64,000 bases of DNA, taken from contig RCTD01000020.1 in the NCBI GenBank assembly GCA_014898415.1, positions 620,001 through 684,000 on the forward strand. Reading direction: 5' to 3'. This document shows positions 46,840-58,609 of the stretch, piece by piece. Below the pieces are notes generated by a model. It was not told the DNA's origin, made no database searches, and was given only the letters and a program-made list of their open reading frames with translations. The DNA comes from Stromatinia cepivora (taxonomy: Eukaryota > Ascomycota > Leotiomycetes > Helotiales > Sclerotiniaceae). Position 1 is the first letter of the stretch. The number at the start of each line of letters is the position of its first letter. The translations under genes were made by a program, and so were the position numbers.

Positions 46840-48310
46840 ATGGTCTTGACGAAATGGCCTGCAGACATCATGTACGAAAATGACAACAACTTTTGGGCAG
46901 CAGTACTTTTAATGTTTGATACCCAACCTTTAGATCGTGATTCTAATTATAAGATGTAAGCTCTCCCCATATTTCAATCTTAAAGGATTCATGTTTTACT
47001 TGCATATTCCTTTTCGCCTTGTCTATACCCAAGTACAACGAGTTTTGGACCCCAAAAAGAAGGTTCGCGGAACCAACCGAGAAGGAATCATTCGTTACAC
47101 TACTAGAAATGCGACTGAACAGCGAACCACAAATATCAGACACAAGATTGATTGGATACCAAGACTACACCTCCCTCGGTGACATTCTTCCTTCAAAGAT
47201 AACAACTTCTGCCAGTGTCATCTCTTCATCTTGATCGTTTCACTGCAAGAATACTAACACTAAACAGGCCCAGGTTACTTGTCTTATGTTCAGAGATACC
47301 TCATCTCGTAAGCATGGGGGCTTGTATGGGATTCAGATCCCTGATAAAAATGCTTCTACCTCCTTTTTCCTAGAATATGGCACAGCCTTCTCTTCACATG
47401 CAATAAGTTCATTGAATGTGGCAGTTCAAGAAAAACACAGAGAAATCGTTACATCGGCGTCTGTCAGTTATCGTTAGCACAAGCAAATGAAACTGTACAA
47501 CGAAGGTAAGGCAGAAGAAGGCGAACGCTCAATCCCGTTGTTTTCATATCTTGCTGCCTAATGGTACAGTTCCATCTCTCTGAAGCCTCAAAATCACAAT
47601 TTTGGTCCATTGAAGGGTAAACACGAATTCCCTGCGCTTCGAGACGCATTTTATTGGAAATGGCGATCAGCATTTGAGTGATGATATAGGGACAAGTTGC
47701 CCTGATCAGGTTTGAAAATAGATTTGCTTCTCTCCGACAATTTTGCGATACCCCAAAACTCATCGTTACGGTGACCGATCGCCAATATGGTCAACCAAAA
47801 TATCAGCAATTATTATTTCATATGGTTTCGAATCTACCAAGCGAGATGCCCCATTTCTGATCGAGCTTTCGTTCGTCAGCATTTTGTGTCTATGCCTTGC
47901 TGCGCATATAGGGCATCAACGGCCACTGAAAACAAAATGTCTCTTCAGATGCCCTTCTCGGCTAGCGGAACAACAATCCTAGTATTATTATTGTCCGCCT
48001 TATTGAGGCTTAAGTTGCCCAAAAAAGCAAATACCCTTTTCGAATGTTCGCCCGCTGTGCTGTTTAGCAATAAGGCTCAGTTAGCTGGGAACCGAGCTAC
48101 ATTTTCGACATTACACAGGTCATAAAAATGCTGACACGTTTTGTTGGCGAGTCAAAACTCGAGAAGCTTTTGACTCTCGGTGAGTTCATTAAGTTAGACC
48201 CCCGCCAGCTAAGTGTAGAGGGCTTTCTATTACCTTTCTATGCATATAGATTGAAATCGACGAACGTTCCGGAGCCAGTCAAACTTTTGCGGGGCAAGCT
48301 TTTAACATAG
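46840..48310 (+). pseudogene. Unresolved coding-like region, probably a decayed gene
   Basis: Several plus-strand segments look like protein but do not join in frame. ATG 46840 starts MVLTKWPADIMYENDNNFWAA, which runs to a GTAAGC donor (about 46956). A second segment, about 47033-47230, reads YNEFWTPKRRFAEPTEKE and LIGYQDYTSLGDILPS. A good 3' splice site (ACTAACACTAAACAG, ending 47268) precedes a third segment, AQVTCLMFRDTSSRKHGG and IQIPDKNASTSFFLEYG, which ends at a TAG (47475). Later frames (47743-48125 and 48128-48310) include FEC- and Lys/Leu-rich stretches and KLEKLLTLGEFIKLDPRQL. Stops and frame changes separate all of them. I do not recognise the family. A multi-exon gene with unusual splicing remains possible. 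Confidence 0.35.
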
Positions 48311-48779
48311 ACACCGCAAGGCTATGAGACTTCATTGGTAAATAGTGAGAAATGTTGATATTAACCTCCGTCTGATTTAACAGGTCAGAAGTGATGCGTG
48401 TTAATACTTCAGAACTTGACTAACCGTGTGAAAACCACTATCAAATGTTGACCATTAAGCATCCTCGCAAAACTCTACTCCTAAGAAGTCGATGTTTCAA
48501 CCTGAATATCTCGAAGGTGTAGACATATTTATATCCGCATTTTCAAGCATTACCTTCTTTCCTTCGATACTTCTTTTATATCAACATTTCTTTCGTCTTG
48601 TTTACTTAACCATATCAATACTTGGTAAGTGAAGTTTGTTATTCACTGTCGATCTGCTATTTGTAACACCCGATGAAGGTGCATGTTGAACAGAAGATGA
48701 TACCTTTCAAGTGAGGTCTAGACTAATATCATGGAAAAGGGTACACAGAACCATTTCCAGAACAAGCTTTCAGTCTACT

Positions 48780-49977
48780 ATGTATTCCCTCTTCTTCAAA
48801 CAAGACTCGAGGCCAAGAAAACGCCATGGCGAGAATATACTTTGGCCCCGTCCAACTCCAGCGCCAGCCATGGGAGGTTTGGCGATGAGTCGAAATTATT
48901 CTGACCAAAGCTCTATCAGCACACAATCTAGATCTTCTGAAGACTTTGACTTGCCGATTTTTAGCAGTGCATCTATGTCTTTCGGCTCGAACGCCTCGGA
49001 CTCACCACAATATTATGACGATGGTTACAATCAAGGCTATAACAACTACAGAACAGCATCACACAGTCTTGAAAGAAGCTTGTCAAGCCATAGCAATTCT
49101 ATCAAAGCAACACCATCCAGTCTTGGCTGGGCCCCCGAAAGCGAACTCCTAAGACTCTATAAATTCATCGTACCGAAGGGAAAAGAGCCATATCTAGAAT
49201 TACTTCCGGGATATCAAATTTGTGATAATATGCCACAGCATGTGTTTCTTGATTCACCTAGGTATGTTGATATACACTGAACGATTTTGCTAATGCTAAC
49301 ACGTACATAGTAATCCCCAAAAGGGAGTTTATCCCTGTCAATTCCCAACCGGCTGTCCAGGAAAACAATTCCGTAGACCTGCGGATTTAGAACGTCATTA
49401 CAGACACATACACGGGGACGCAGATCAAAGGCTGAGCTTTCCATGCGATTACAAACCATGTAGTCGATCCAAAGGCGCCTTCACACGAAAAGATCATTAC
49501 AGAGACCACCTCAAAGATTTCCACAAAGAAGACATTGGGACCGCTAAAAAACCTAAAAATGCAAAAGATCCCACAATACAAGCTCTTCAGCAAGCTTGGC
49601 TCGAAGAACGTCAAATCGATCCTAGATGGTGGAGATGTAGACGTTGTCTTCAGAGAGTATATGTGGAGACTAATGGTTATAAATGTACGACGTGCAATGA
49701 AGAATGCGAGAAAGAGAGAATCGAAGCTCGTGAACAAAAGAAACATGAGATGGAAAGGGAGAGGACGCAAAATTCGGAACAGGATATGACTATGACTATG
49801 ACTTATACGGCTCAATGTACAAGTTGCAATGGGAGTACGTGGGTTACAGATAATGTTTTTGGAGAGGGAAATTCGGTGCCCTGTCCGATTTGTATGCCGA
49901 GTGGAGAAATTGTTTATGAGGATGCGGAGTGGGATGGGGATAATAGGTTTGATATGAGTTATGATACTACTTATTGA
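48780..49977 (+). CDS. Zinc-finger protein with C2H2 fingers and two zinc ribbons
   Basis: Two exons (48780-49261 and 49311-49977) joined by a 49-bp intron with donor GTATGT, branch TGCTAAC and acceptor ACATAG. The open frame continues 23 codons upstream without an ATG. ATG 48780 (MYSLFFKQDS) gives 382 residues; ATG 48870 (MGGLAMSRNY) is an alternative, and an upstream leader intron (GTAAGTGAAG near 48624) is possible. After a disordered Ser/Tyr-rich N-terminus come CQFPTGC with HYRHIH and CDYKPC with HLKDFH, two C2H2-like fingers. WRCRRC with KCTTC and QCTSC with CPIC then look like zinc ribbons. A charged helix (EKERIEAREQKKHEMERER) lies between the ribbons. Fungal proteins of this layout are usually uncharacterised putative transcription factors. 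Function is inferred only from the fingers. Confidence 0.8.
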
Positions 49978-51306
49978 GGTTGGCTTTTGGGAGTTGATGT
50001 GGGATATGATTTGATGATTTCAATGTTTTATGAGTTGAGAGTAATTACTCTTGAAGGCAGAACACATTCAATTTCTAGCCAGTATTAGGCGTTGGAGTTG
50101 GGCGGCGGATCGAACTGGGTGGCGTTTGGTATAGATGATTGGTTTTCATGGTATATCTTTTTTTAATATCTGGTTCTTTTCCATCATCTTCTCTTCACTT
50201 CGTTACTTAACGATAATTTCATTTGGATGTGGAGGTTTCCATTTCCAATTTTCCAACTTTTGGAAACGCGGATCGAAGTATTGCGCAAATATGGAAGGCA
50301 ATCAATATATCGACAGAATTGTTTTGTTTTGAATACATATTCTCTTTTCCGAGCTATTTCGTTTTCCACTTCTCACTTCACTTCTCTTATCTTCTCTGTC
50401 GTTGTAGCAGTTATCGACTTTGAATTCTTCGAGGCATGACGAAAAGGTTTGTAGGATGTGTGGTGAGGGACGGTTTGGGCTCAGGATGGTGTTTCCGAAT
50501 TAACTTGTGTTGGTGTCGTTGTCGATGCGTTACGATTTGGTCTTCCATCGCCGGTGTAGGTGCTTTTGGGTGGGTCTATTGGAAGTGTATTTGATCGGGC
50601 CATATCTGATAATTTGTTTTCCAGAGTGGATAGAGAGTTTCTTAATGTTTTACATCAAAAGAATTTTATATTAGGGGAAAGGGAGATGTTTAAAGCTTGT
50701 GCTAGATAGGAAAGATATAGCAGATGTGGATGAAGGTGAATTGGTTGGGCACAGTTATTAAAGAGTTAAAGAGCTTTCAGTTATCTGAATGTATAATATC
50801 ATATCATGCTGGGGACGAGAGTAATCAAGATATCAATCAACTTTTCAATACAAAGCGCTCGATGATTTGGCTAGGAGCATTGCCACGCAAAATACAATCG
50901 GCCAATAGCCATAACCTACTCGGAGAAGACTTCTAATATTGTATAGAATTCATGTTGATCTTAAATCAATGTCCATCGTGAATGGTTTGGAATCGTGGGG
51001 GTGGGCCAAACCAAGATTTTTACCCCTGGCGCTTGCAAATGCGTGATGACGTGAACTTGGTTTTCGGATGAGAATATCCGAAATATTCATCACGTTTCAG
51101 AATACTACTCAATGAACTCAAAATGGTAACAAAAGGAGATAAACATATATCTTCACCCGAGAGAACGTGCATGGTAGCTTATGTGATAGGTTCAATTATT
51201 GAGTCTTTCAAATATAGAATGGACAAGGAAGCTTTTCCTGACATTTCCGGTATTTTCCTACCAACGCCAACGCTATGCAAAAAGAGACAGTTCCTTATTA
51301 GACTTC
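49978..51306. other. Convergent intergenic region, nothing recognised
   Basis: The 3' flanks of the zinc-finger gene and of utp15 face each other here. Overlapping short frames on both strands at 50135-50440 and a frame at 51123-51347 have no known content. Confidence 0.5.
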
Positions 51307-52917
51307 CTATTTTACCCCAGCCACAAGCAAATCTAGCATACCCTTGACCTGCATTGCCTTTTGTGACCTTTCCACCTCCGCTCTTACACGTCGATGTAAG
51401 AATCTGATCTGGCGTTCCAAATCTGGCGAATCAGAGGTATACTCTGCGTATATGTCTAAGAGCAACATAGCAGCATCAGTACATATAGGAACGTATCGAG
51501 GATCAGTGATATGCTTTGACACCCATTTGAAAATCGGTTGTATCGTGGTCTCATCGCGCTTCTCGAATGCTGCCCGCATGGCACTTCTGTGTCGTAGAGC
51601 TGTGAGTAGAGTAAGAACAGTGACTGCGGGCAGACCTTTCTGAAGCACACAATCTAGCGCTTGATGGTATCTTCCTTGTTGGAGTTCACGCTCCCATTCC
51701 GGAGCCTTCCGCTTTGTTGAACGCGTATTACCCTCAATTACTACGTCTGCCCCCTCGCCCATGAAATCCATGCCTCTAAGCCCCTTTTCTAACCCGCTAG
51801 TGTGTTTCCTTTTCTTGTTCTTCTTGTCATATTCTTCTAAGGTGCCATCAAGTAATGCTTGCATCTCCTTCGCCCTTTCTCTTTCCTTCACCTTTTGCTG
51901 GCCTGATAGACGTGTTTTGATTGACAAGACACCAGATTGCATACCCACAACCAAATGTTTATCCTCCCGATTGGCACCAGAACTAACAACGTTTACTGAC
52001 AAAACAGGAGCCGAATATTTTAATCCAGTAACAACGTTCCATCCGGTAGTCTCGAAAACCTTCACATGGCCATCCAAACCACCGCTTACCAATCTAGTAG
52101 CGTTCGATGCGAGGCACAACGATGTGACCGTCTTCTGATGGTTCTTGATAATGTGCAATGGCTTTCCTGCGACCAAATCAAGGACTGAGATTTGGTTATC
52201 AGCTGCAGCAAGAACCGTTGTCCCTGATGGCATAGGGAGTACAGTTTCAACTGGTGCAGCATGCTTAAAGGTCATAGCTGCTCTAGTTGGAACTCTAGGA
52301 TCCCAAAGTCTAACAGTCTCATCATAACTACCAGTCAATATCATATTTGACATCGACCCAGGCATAAAAGCACCACTTCTAACATAATCTGTATGTCCAA
52401 TGAAAGTTGTTGTACTTTCTTGACTTGGCAGATCCCAAAGCTTAACAGTCCGGTCGTCACTAGCACTCATGAGAGTTGTCAATTCTGTTGGTGAAAACTT
52501 TGTCGTCCAAACAGGCTGTTTATGTTCCTCCCATGTTTTTAAAATAGCTCTTGAATTCACATCAAAGACTTGTATTTTTCCAGTTTCGTCACCTGCCACC
52601 ATAACACGTCCATCTCGTCGAATCTCTCCACTATGCGCAACATCTGAAAATCGAGTAATAGTCTTCACTAACTTTCGTGTGCGAATCGAGTAAATCTGAA
52701 GTCGAGTACCGGTGGTAACACAAAAATAATCATTGCTGGAGGGTAGTAAAGCGTTTGTCGGCGGAGGAGGGAATGATATGTACGTAATAGGATAATTCGT
52801 TGGTGATGGAATGAGCTGCTGTGAGCGAAATCCTTTCCAATATCGTTGTTCAGGTGTAATTGGCGAAGGGGCAGTAGGAAGTTTCACTGCCGGTAGACTT
52901 GTCACTGGTGCGGCCAT
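51307..52917 (-). CDS. utp15: U3 snoRNP-associated protein Utp15 (WD40)
   Basis: A single exon of 536 residues starting at ATG 52917. The N-terminal two thirds form a WD40 propeller. Clear repeats include VMVAGDETGKIQVFDV, LMSASDDRTVKLWDL, MILTGSYDETVRLWD and LVSGGLDGHVKVFE. After a charged linker (KKNKKRKH), the C-terminal Utp15 domain (about 415-536) contains QALDCVLQKGLPAVTVLTLL, ALRHRSAMRAAFEKRD and a helical end. Size and order fit the yeast protein. Known role: t-UTP/UTP-A subcomplex of the small-subunit processome, acting in the nucleolus on early 18S pre-rRNA and linked to rDNA transcription. There are no frameshifts or odd residues. The gene is convergent with the zinc-finger gene. 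Confidence 0.95.
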   Translation of the reverse strand: MAAPVTSLPAVKLPTAPSPITPEQRYWKGFRSQQLIPSPTNYPITYISFPPPPTNALLPSSNDYFCVTTGTRLQIYSIRTRKLVKTITRFSDVAHSGEIRRDGRVMVAGDETGKIQVFDVNSRAILKTWEEHKQPVWTTKFSPTELTTLMSASDDRTVKLWDLPSQESTTTFIGHTDYVRSGAFMPGSMSNMILTGSYDETVRLWDPRVPTRAAMTFKHAAPVETVLPMPSGTTVLAAADNQISVLDLVAGKPLHIIKNHQKTVTSLCLASNATRLVSGGLDGHVKVFETTGWNVVTGLKYSAPVLSVNVVSSGANREDKHLVVGMQSGVLSIKTRLSGQQKVKERERAKEMQALLDGTLEEYDKKNKKRKHTSGLEKGLRGMDFMGEGADVVIEGNTRSTKRKAPEWERELQQGRYHQALDCVLQKGLPAVTVLTLLTALRHRSAMRAAFEKRDETTIQPIFKWVSKHITDPRYVPICTDAAMLLLDIYAEYTSDSPDLERQIRFLHRRVRAEVERSQKAMQVKGMLDLLVAGVK

Positions 52918-55900
52918 ACTGAAATCTTATGAAAAGAATGTAAGATTGAGATGTCGCAAAAGGAATGATATTTCACTTCGATGAAGCTTGCGATGCGATT
53001 CGCAAAAAAAAAAGTTAGGGACGGGATCTGGAGGTTATTTTTCCCGATGAGCTAGACTATAACAAGTTAGTCAAGACTACACATGCCAACTCTAACAAGT
53101 CCATGCATTTATTACCTACCCTACTACGCCTTGATGTGCGGGTTTCAATTTTCAAAATCTACTCAACTTATTGATACCTTATCTCAATGGCAGGGACCTT
53201 TTCATCTAAGATTTGCTTCATATGCTTTTCTCCAGTCCATAGATCGATGGCGTGTTATTGAGTGCAACACGTTTCTGGTATTCATATACCCCGCTGAGGC
53301 ACAAATCTATACTCTAAGTCTATAAGAGTTGCTCTGTGACTTCACTCTCACAAATTGCGGGCTAGGTACGAAGCGCCACTGCCTCGTTTGCAAATATTTT
53401 CTCAGAGCGCACTTTCGCGTCGCCTTCCCTTCTTTGATCAAACTTCACTGAAGAGCAAAACTTACAAACCAAGTGGGATACCAACTGAAGGCCGCTTGTC
53501 TTTTTTTCTATTTTCAAATATACTCTGCCCCTTCATTTGTCCTGGTAAGTGCTATGGCGTTACAGAATGAATGCCCCATGGTCACTCAAGCTGTCCAATT
53601 TGGTTATCTTCTCCCGTCCCAAAGTTACTCACGCCCGTTCGAAATGAGCAAGGCATGATATAGTCTTAGTAGTACTTTGCACATGAGCTATCCGATTAGC
53701 TATACTCAATACAAGGGCTGACATGACTGCATCTCATTGCCAAAGCCCAACTGCGAGCTCATATGCAGAACTAGTGGTACTGAAAGATTGCGCGTATTCC
53801 CACCCTGCGTATCGCAGAAAGAGAATCTTCTAGTTGAGAGATTGCAAGTACCTTTGCTTACAATTCTCTGGTCATATACACAAAATATATGCTGGTCAGA
53901 AGTAAAATTCCCTTTTTTGTGGCTGGGTCTTGACACTGCTATGATAACAAAACGTTCTTGTAAATGTATCTGGGCTCTGGACTCTGGACACTAAGCTGTT
54001 GCGTTGTGATTTGAGAAGATTTTCATTTACGACTTGTGGTACAACTATATTTATGACCATGCTCCTTCACAAAGGCGTAACAAGATTACAGACCCCATTC
54101 TCCTTTGCTTCATACAAGAAATGGAACGAGGTTTTTAATAACAAAAAGTGACTTAATTGCCGAGGAAGCCTCCTTGAATGTCTTTTTCACGAGGACCCAA
54201 CTCCCAAGCCTGCAACAAAACCACATTAAACCAAACTCCATTTCTGCTAAATTCAAACGCCGAAAACAAGCAGTAAGTCCAACAAGGCAAAATAGACGAC
54301 ACCTAGAAATCAACGACGCAACCATGGTTTTGATGGACTGCAGAAAATCCGGATCGAGGTATGCTTGTGTGTGACGATGAACGTCCAAAATCTTCCGGCT
54401 GTAGTGGCACTTGATTGAAGATCATGACGACCATTTGGTTCCGGTTGTATGAAATGATTCGAGGTGAAGAGTCGCCAGAGAAAAAATTGATCAATCATCC
54501 TTCGAGTTTTGATGCCCCTCGTAATTTCGAGTGTTTGTATCCCAGTGGAACTATATTCCACACTGTTTATTAGCATCACGCTCAATACCTAGCCAACTAC
54601 TAGGCGTCGTACCAAATCTCCCAAAAACATATCATCCCATATGTTCTTACACCGCCATTGCTGGTCCATCTTTCTGCCTTGATATGTTGATCAAAGAAAA
54701 TATTCCAATCACTAATAAAACACATGCGACGAAAGCCAATACGACAACGTCAGACATTCTGATGATGTTCTCACTTTTGATGCGGGGATGTTTCTAGGTA
54801 AAGGTGTGGCAGGAGGAGTACTGTTAAAGGTTGAATGAACTAGTGACAATCAGAGGTGGGCGTGGATGAGGATTGTAATAAAGACTGACAACGATAGTGG
54901 ACAGTATTCGAATATCCTTTGCAATAATGGCGAAGGAAAAGAGTGTGGAAATGGTGGAGAGAAAAAATTTAAAAGATATTTTCGAGGACAAGTCAGAGTA
55001 CATATACAAATTCCTCCACATTTACTACTTGTCCTTTATCATTTGCGCTCTCATCAATCGTCAGCCTTGATCGGCAATACCTTCTCCATACCTGCGTTGC
55101 ATATTACAACTCTATGATTGCGGTTTTCCGCTTCTCACTACAAGTGATTAAACCTTTATTAGTAAGCCAACCAGGTATTCATATGACACTCGTACTAGTT
55201 TGATCTTTATGTCAAAGTTAGGGAGATACAAGGCCCACTTGTCTTACGGTTTCCTACTCATATCGGCACCAAAGGCTTCCTGAATACAGGTTGAGATTCT
55301 TAAGGTTAACACCTCGTTTCCCAGACTTCGAGGAAGAGATCCATTGCAATCATAATTTAGCGCCGTATATGTCTGGTCATCATTCGTCCAATATCAAAAT
55401 CGCTAAGATGCTCTCCAAATGTTGGCTAGTGTTGCGAATGAAGCAAATTTCATTGAGAGACTATCGCTTGATTGTCTTCCCATCCGAATCTTAAACAAAT
55501 TATTATTCTGTAGTTCGGACATAATGGTATTCAGAGTTTAATCAACCTGTCAACTGGTCGGTAGCTTTTACTCAGGGGTAGTTTTGGCTCGAGCCAGGTT
55601 AATCTTCCAACTTCATTCAAACGAACCAAATCATATTATATTGTTTAAGATCCACGACCCACTATCGCAAAAGGGAATGCACGGGTGGAACTGACCACCA
55701 ATTTGCATTTTCCTAGCTTTGTTAGGGCTCGCCTCGTATGGGCCCTGTCAACAGAAGCGGGGTTGTACCTAAAAGCGTATCACCCTGATTTAGTTTAGCG
55801 CCTAGGTATCTGACTGACATTAACACCCACGATTTGACTTCGATTGCGCTGTCTCTCATTTGTTCTATTAAACTGGTCGATATACCTGTAATGTGTGTGG

Positions 55901-57143
55901 CGGAGTGAATCGATTACACCTTACTATTTTGCGAAAATTTCTATCCTCCATGCCTGGTTGAGGATTGTTGCCCCTTTCCTCAGGGGGATTGTATCTTGGA
56001 CTTCTCTACCAATTAATCTGACTCGTAAGGACCTGGTGGTCGTACGGAACCAATATGTTAATGAGAGCCTGCCTCGTTAGGACCCTGTTGTGTTTTTTTT
56101 TTAGAGCGATACCGCATCTCCTTGGGAGATTCAGACACTACTAGTGGTTGCCTCTTTTTCTGCGGATAAGGAGATTTATGTAAAATATTGCGTTTTGGTA
56201 ACCAAGTCTGAAGATGAAGAAGTCTAGAATCACGTTGAGTTTTCCTTCCACAAGCCTTGCATGATAACCTCAAATCTAAACCCGCTCTCTTGCTAGCACC
56301 ATCATACCCTCAAGCGATGAGGTAAATCACAACAAAAGCTCTGCTTCTGTGGTACCATCGGTCTTTTGCAAGCTGCCAACCCTATCACTCTCGTGTATGA
56401 GTGTAGGAGACAAGAGATGCCCCCAAAGAAACATCTGCTTTAATGCAACATTTCATTATTTTCTTGCTCTTAGAAGTTTGCAGGAGCGAATTTTTTGTTT
56501 CTTGCCATTCTTTAAATCTTAGACTAATCACTTTGAGTTAGCTCTTTTCCATTTCAACCTCTTTCCTACCTATCCCCATATATACATTATAGATGAGCAA
56601 GGAACATTGACAGAAAACAGCGATGACACCATATTCAGTATCAAGGACATTTAGCTCCCTCTATACCCAATTATTCCGAAGCCTTCCTACTTGAACACCA
56701 TCATGAAATATAATTCATTAGATAGCTGGCTTCTTCGTGAGCTACTTGAGGTCACTGGCCAAATTGTGAGGTTAATGTTATAGCCTAGTTTCTGAAATCT
56801 TCCATTTGCCTGACCCCTGCTGTGTTGGATACTAGCCGCTGGAGTATTCACATAATACTTCTAGTGGATTCTAAGTATGCTACAGAACATAGGGCTCTAA
56901 TAACATCAGAAGCAAAATGCGTGGTTCGGTGTTCCAATCCGATACCACCTAGATAATTGCGAATCACATCTCTTATCCATTTTGTTCATATGTATACCAG
57001 AGTATTGATATATGGTTTCGTACTTTCGTCGAGAAATATCTTGTATCATCTGTCCATATTTTCCAGTCTGATCCTCTGTACCTTCAGGTTCTAAAACTGA
57101 TCGCCAATCAACCAGAATTGCAAAATTCCAGATGGCTCATAAC
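52918..57143. other. Gene-poor stretch upstream of utp15, start of accessory region
   Basis: The first few hundred bases hold the utp15 promoter. Beyond that, frames such as 53083-53325 (80 residues from an ATG) and the overlapping opposite-strand pairs at 53706-53994 and 54105-54388 have no recognised domains. I could not identify an RNA gene or a transposon boundary before 57144. Confidence 0.4.
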
Positions 57144-57694
57144 TAGACTACGCAAAAATTATCTGTACCTATAGGTTATCTGCGGATAATCCGCCTTATA
57201 GGTATCTATCAAAGATCCTACCCGCCCCACAAATTACCCATTCAGATTTAAAATTATCCGCCCCATTACAAATAATCCACGGATTATCTACAAATAACCC
57301 ACCTACCCATAGATAAATGGATTATCCACGAATAATCTGCAAATATATAAATAATTTGTAAATAATCTATGGGTATATGGGTTATTTATAGATAATCTAC
57401 GGATTATCTATAAATTATCCATTTTTCGTTTAAATTTGAAATTATTCTCAAATCATTTTATAATCCAAAAATGATCCAAGTTTAGATTTATACTAATTTT
57501 TATACTAATCATAAAATTATACTAATTTTATGAAATATTATACAATATACAGGTAAATAGGTACCTATGGATAATCTATATCCGCTCCGTAAATTACCCA
57601 TCCAGATTTTGAATTACCCGCCCCACTCAATAAGTACTTACGGATTATCTATTAAAACCATTATCCGCCCCGCGGGTACCTGTTGCGCAGCCTA
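57144..57694. mobile_element. hAT-like non-autonomous inverted-repeat element
   Basis: The element starts TAGACTACGCAA and its right end, on the minus strand, starts TAGGCTGCGCAACAGGTACC. They match with G-to-A differences at the left. The flanking 8-bp sequences CTCATAAC (57136-57143) and CTCATAGC (57695-57702) are a target duplication with one transition, of the length hAT elements make, and the left copy fits the nTnnnnAn pattern. The 551-bp interior has no gene and repeats short motifs such as GGATTATC, AATAATC and GGGCGGAT on both strands, like the subterminal repeats of hAT elements. Many CG-to-TA type changes suggest RIP. Confidence 0.75.
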
Positions 57695-57702
57695 CTCATA
57701 GC

Positions 57703-58609
57703 AGAAACGAATCACCAAGTGGTTTGGGATGTAATAGCAGAAGAGAACGAATGTACGAGTGGGAAGAATGAGAGTAAGGATACCGAAGGCAAATTCGACA
57801 ATACAATATTCTTGAACTTCTCAAATCAATCTGTAAAACTATTATTACGATATATGCTAAACTACGGGAATTATAGTTTTTGGTATCAAAGGGAGCGTTT
57901 TGAACTTTGATGTATTCGAGAGACAATTAGCAACGAGCTTGAGGGTAGAATTATCAGCGAAAGCTTCAAGATTAACTGCTTTGGAAGATCGGCGGACCCT
58001 ATCAAACGCTTTCTTCGGGAGTATCAGCTATCTTACCTTTTGGGTATTGGATCAAATACTTTGGTCTGGCATCCCTCTCTATCAGATGAATAGCGTCTAG
58101 GGGGTTGAAAGTGTTGGAGTCCAGCTGCACATCGGTCTAGCAGGCCTATCGATGCAATGGCTCTGGATCCAGCAAAGAAAGAGGGAATCCTATTGGATAC
58201 CAACGACTATCCAGCATCTGCAACACAGTGTTAGTATGCAAATCGCAGTATTCCATATAGACGAGGCTATCTGTTTCACGGTCTACCGGGAAATGGGAAG
58301 ATCTCACTTGCTTTTGCTCTTGCAGGTGTATTCGGTTTTAACATCTATGTTGTCAGCCTTATGTCGTTAGATATGATAGAAGAACATCTCGAATTACTCT
58401 TCAATGTTCTCCCTCCTCGTTGCATAGTCCTTCTCGAAGATATCAACTCTACTGAACTAACTCGTGATACATCTCTTGATCCAAAGACACTAGATAAGAA
58501 TAAAACCGGAATTTCATTATCTATTGTAAACCACATAAAGCACCGAAGATTTGGCAAGTACAAGATCCAAATATCACCCAGAATCTTCTATCGCAGACCC
58601 CGATAATAA
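57703..58609 (+). pseudogene. BCS1-like AAA ATPase pseudogene (N-terminal and Walker region)
   Basis: One reading frame runs from before 57703 to a stop at 58606 and matches the fungal BCS1-like AAA family throughout. It reads FLNFSNQSVK and NYSFWYQRERF, then ETISNELEG, INCFGRSADPIKRFL, RPIDAMALDPAKKEGIL, YANRSIPYRRGYLFHG, the Walker A region GLPGNGKIS (58280-58306), LAFALAGVFGFNIYV and the Walker B region CIVLLEDINS. Four in-frame stops interrupt it (TGA 57908, a TAG and a TGA near 58094-58110, and TAG where the family has Trp in WYANR). There is no frameshift. Walker A has Ile where Ser or Thr is needed after the Lys. The part after TGISLS, where the second half of the AAA domain should be, is not recognisable. 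The hAT-like element lies directly upstream, so the N-terminus may have been displaced. Family role: mitochondrial inner-membrane translocase relatives of unknown function. Confidence 0.75.

Noticed and set aside
53706..54388. Overlapping long frames on opposite strands
   Set aside because: Pairs of frames cover the same bases on both strands; neither shows a domain, splice site or convincing start.
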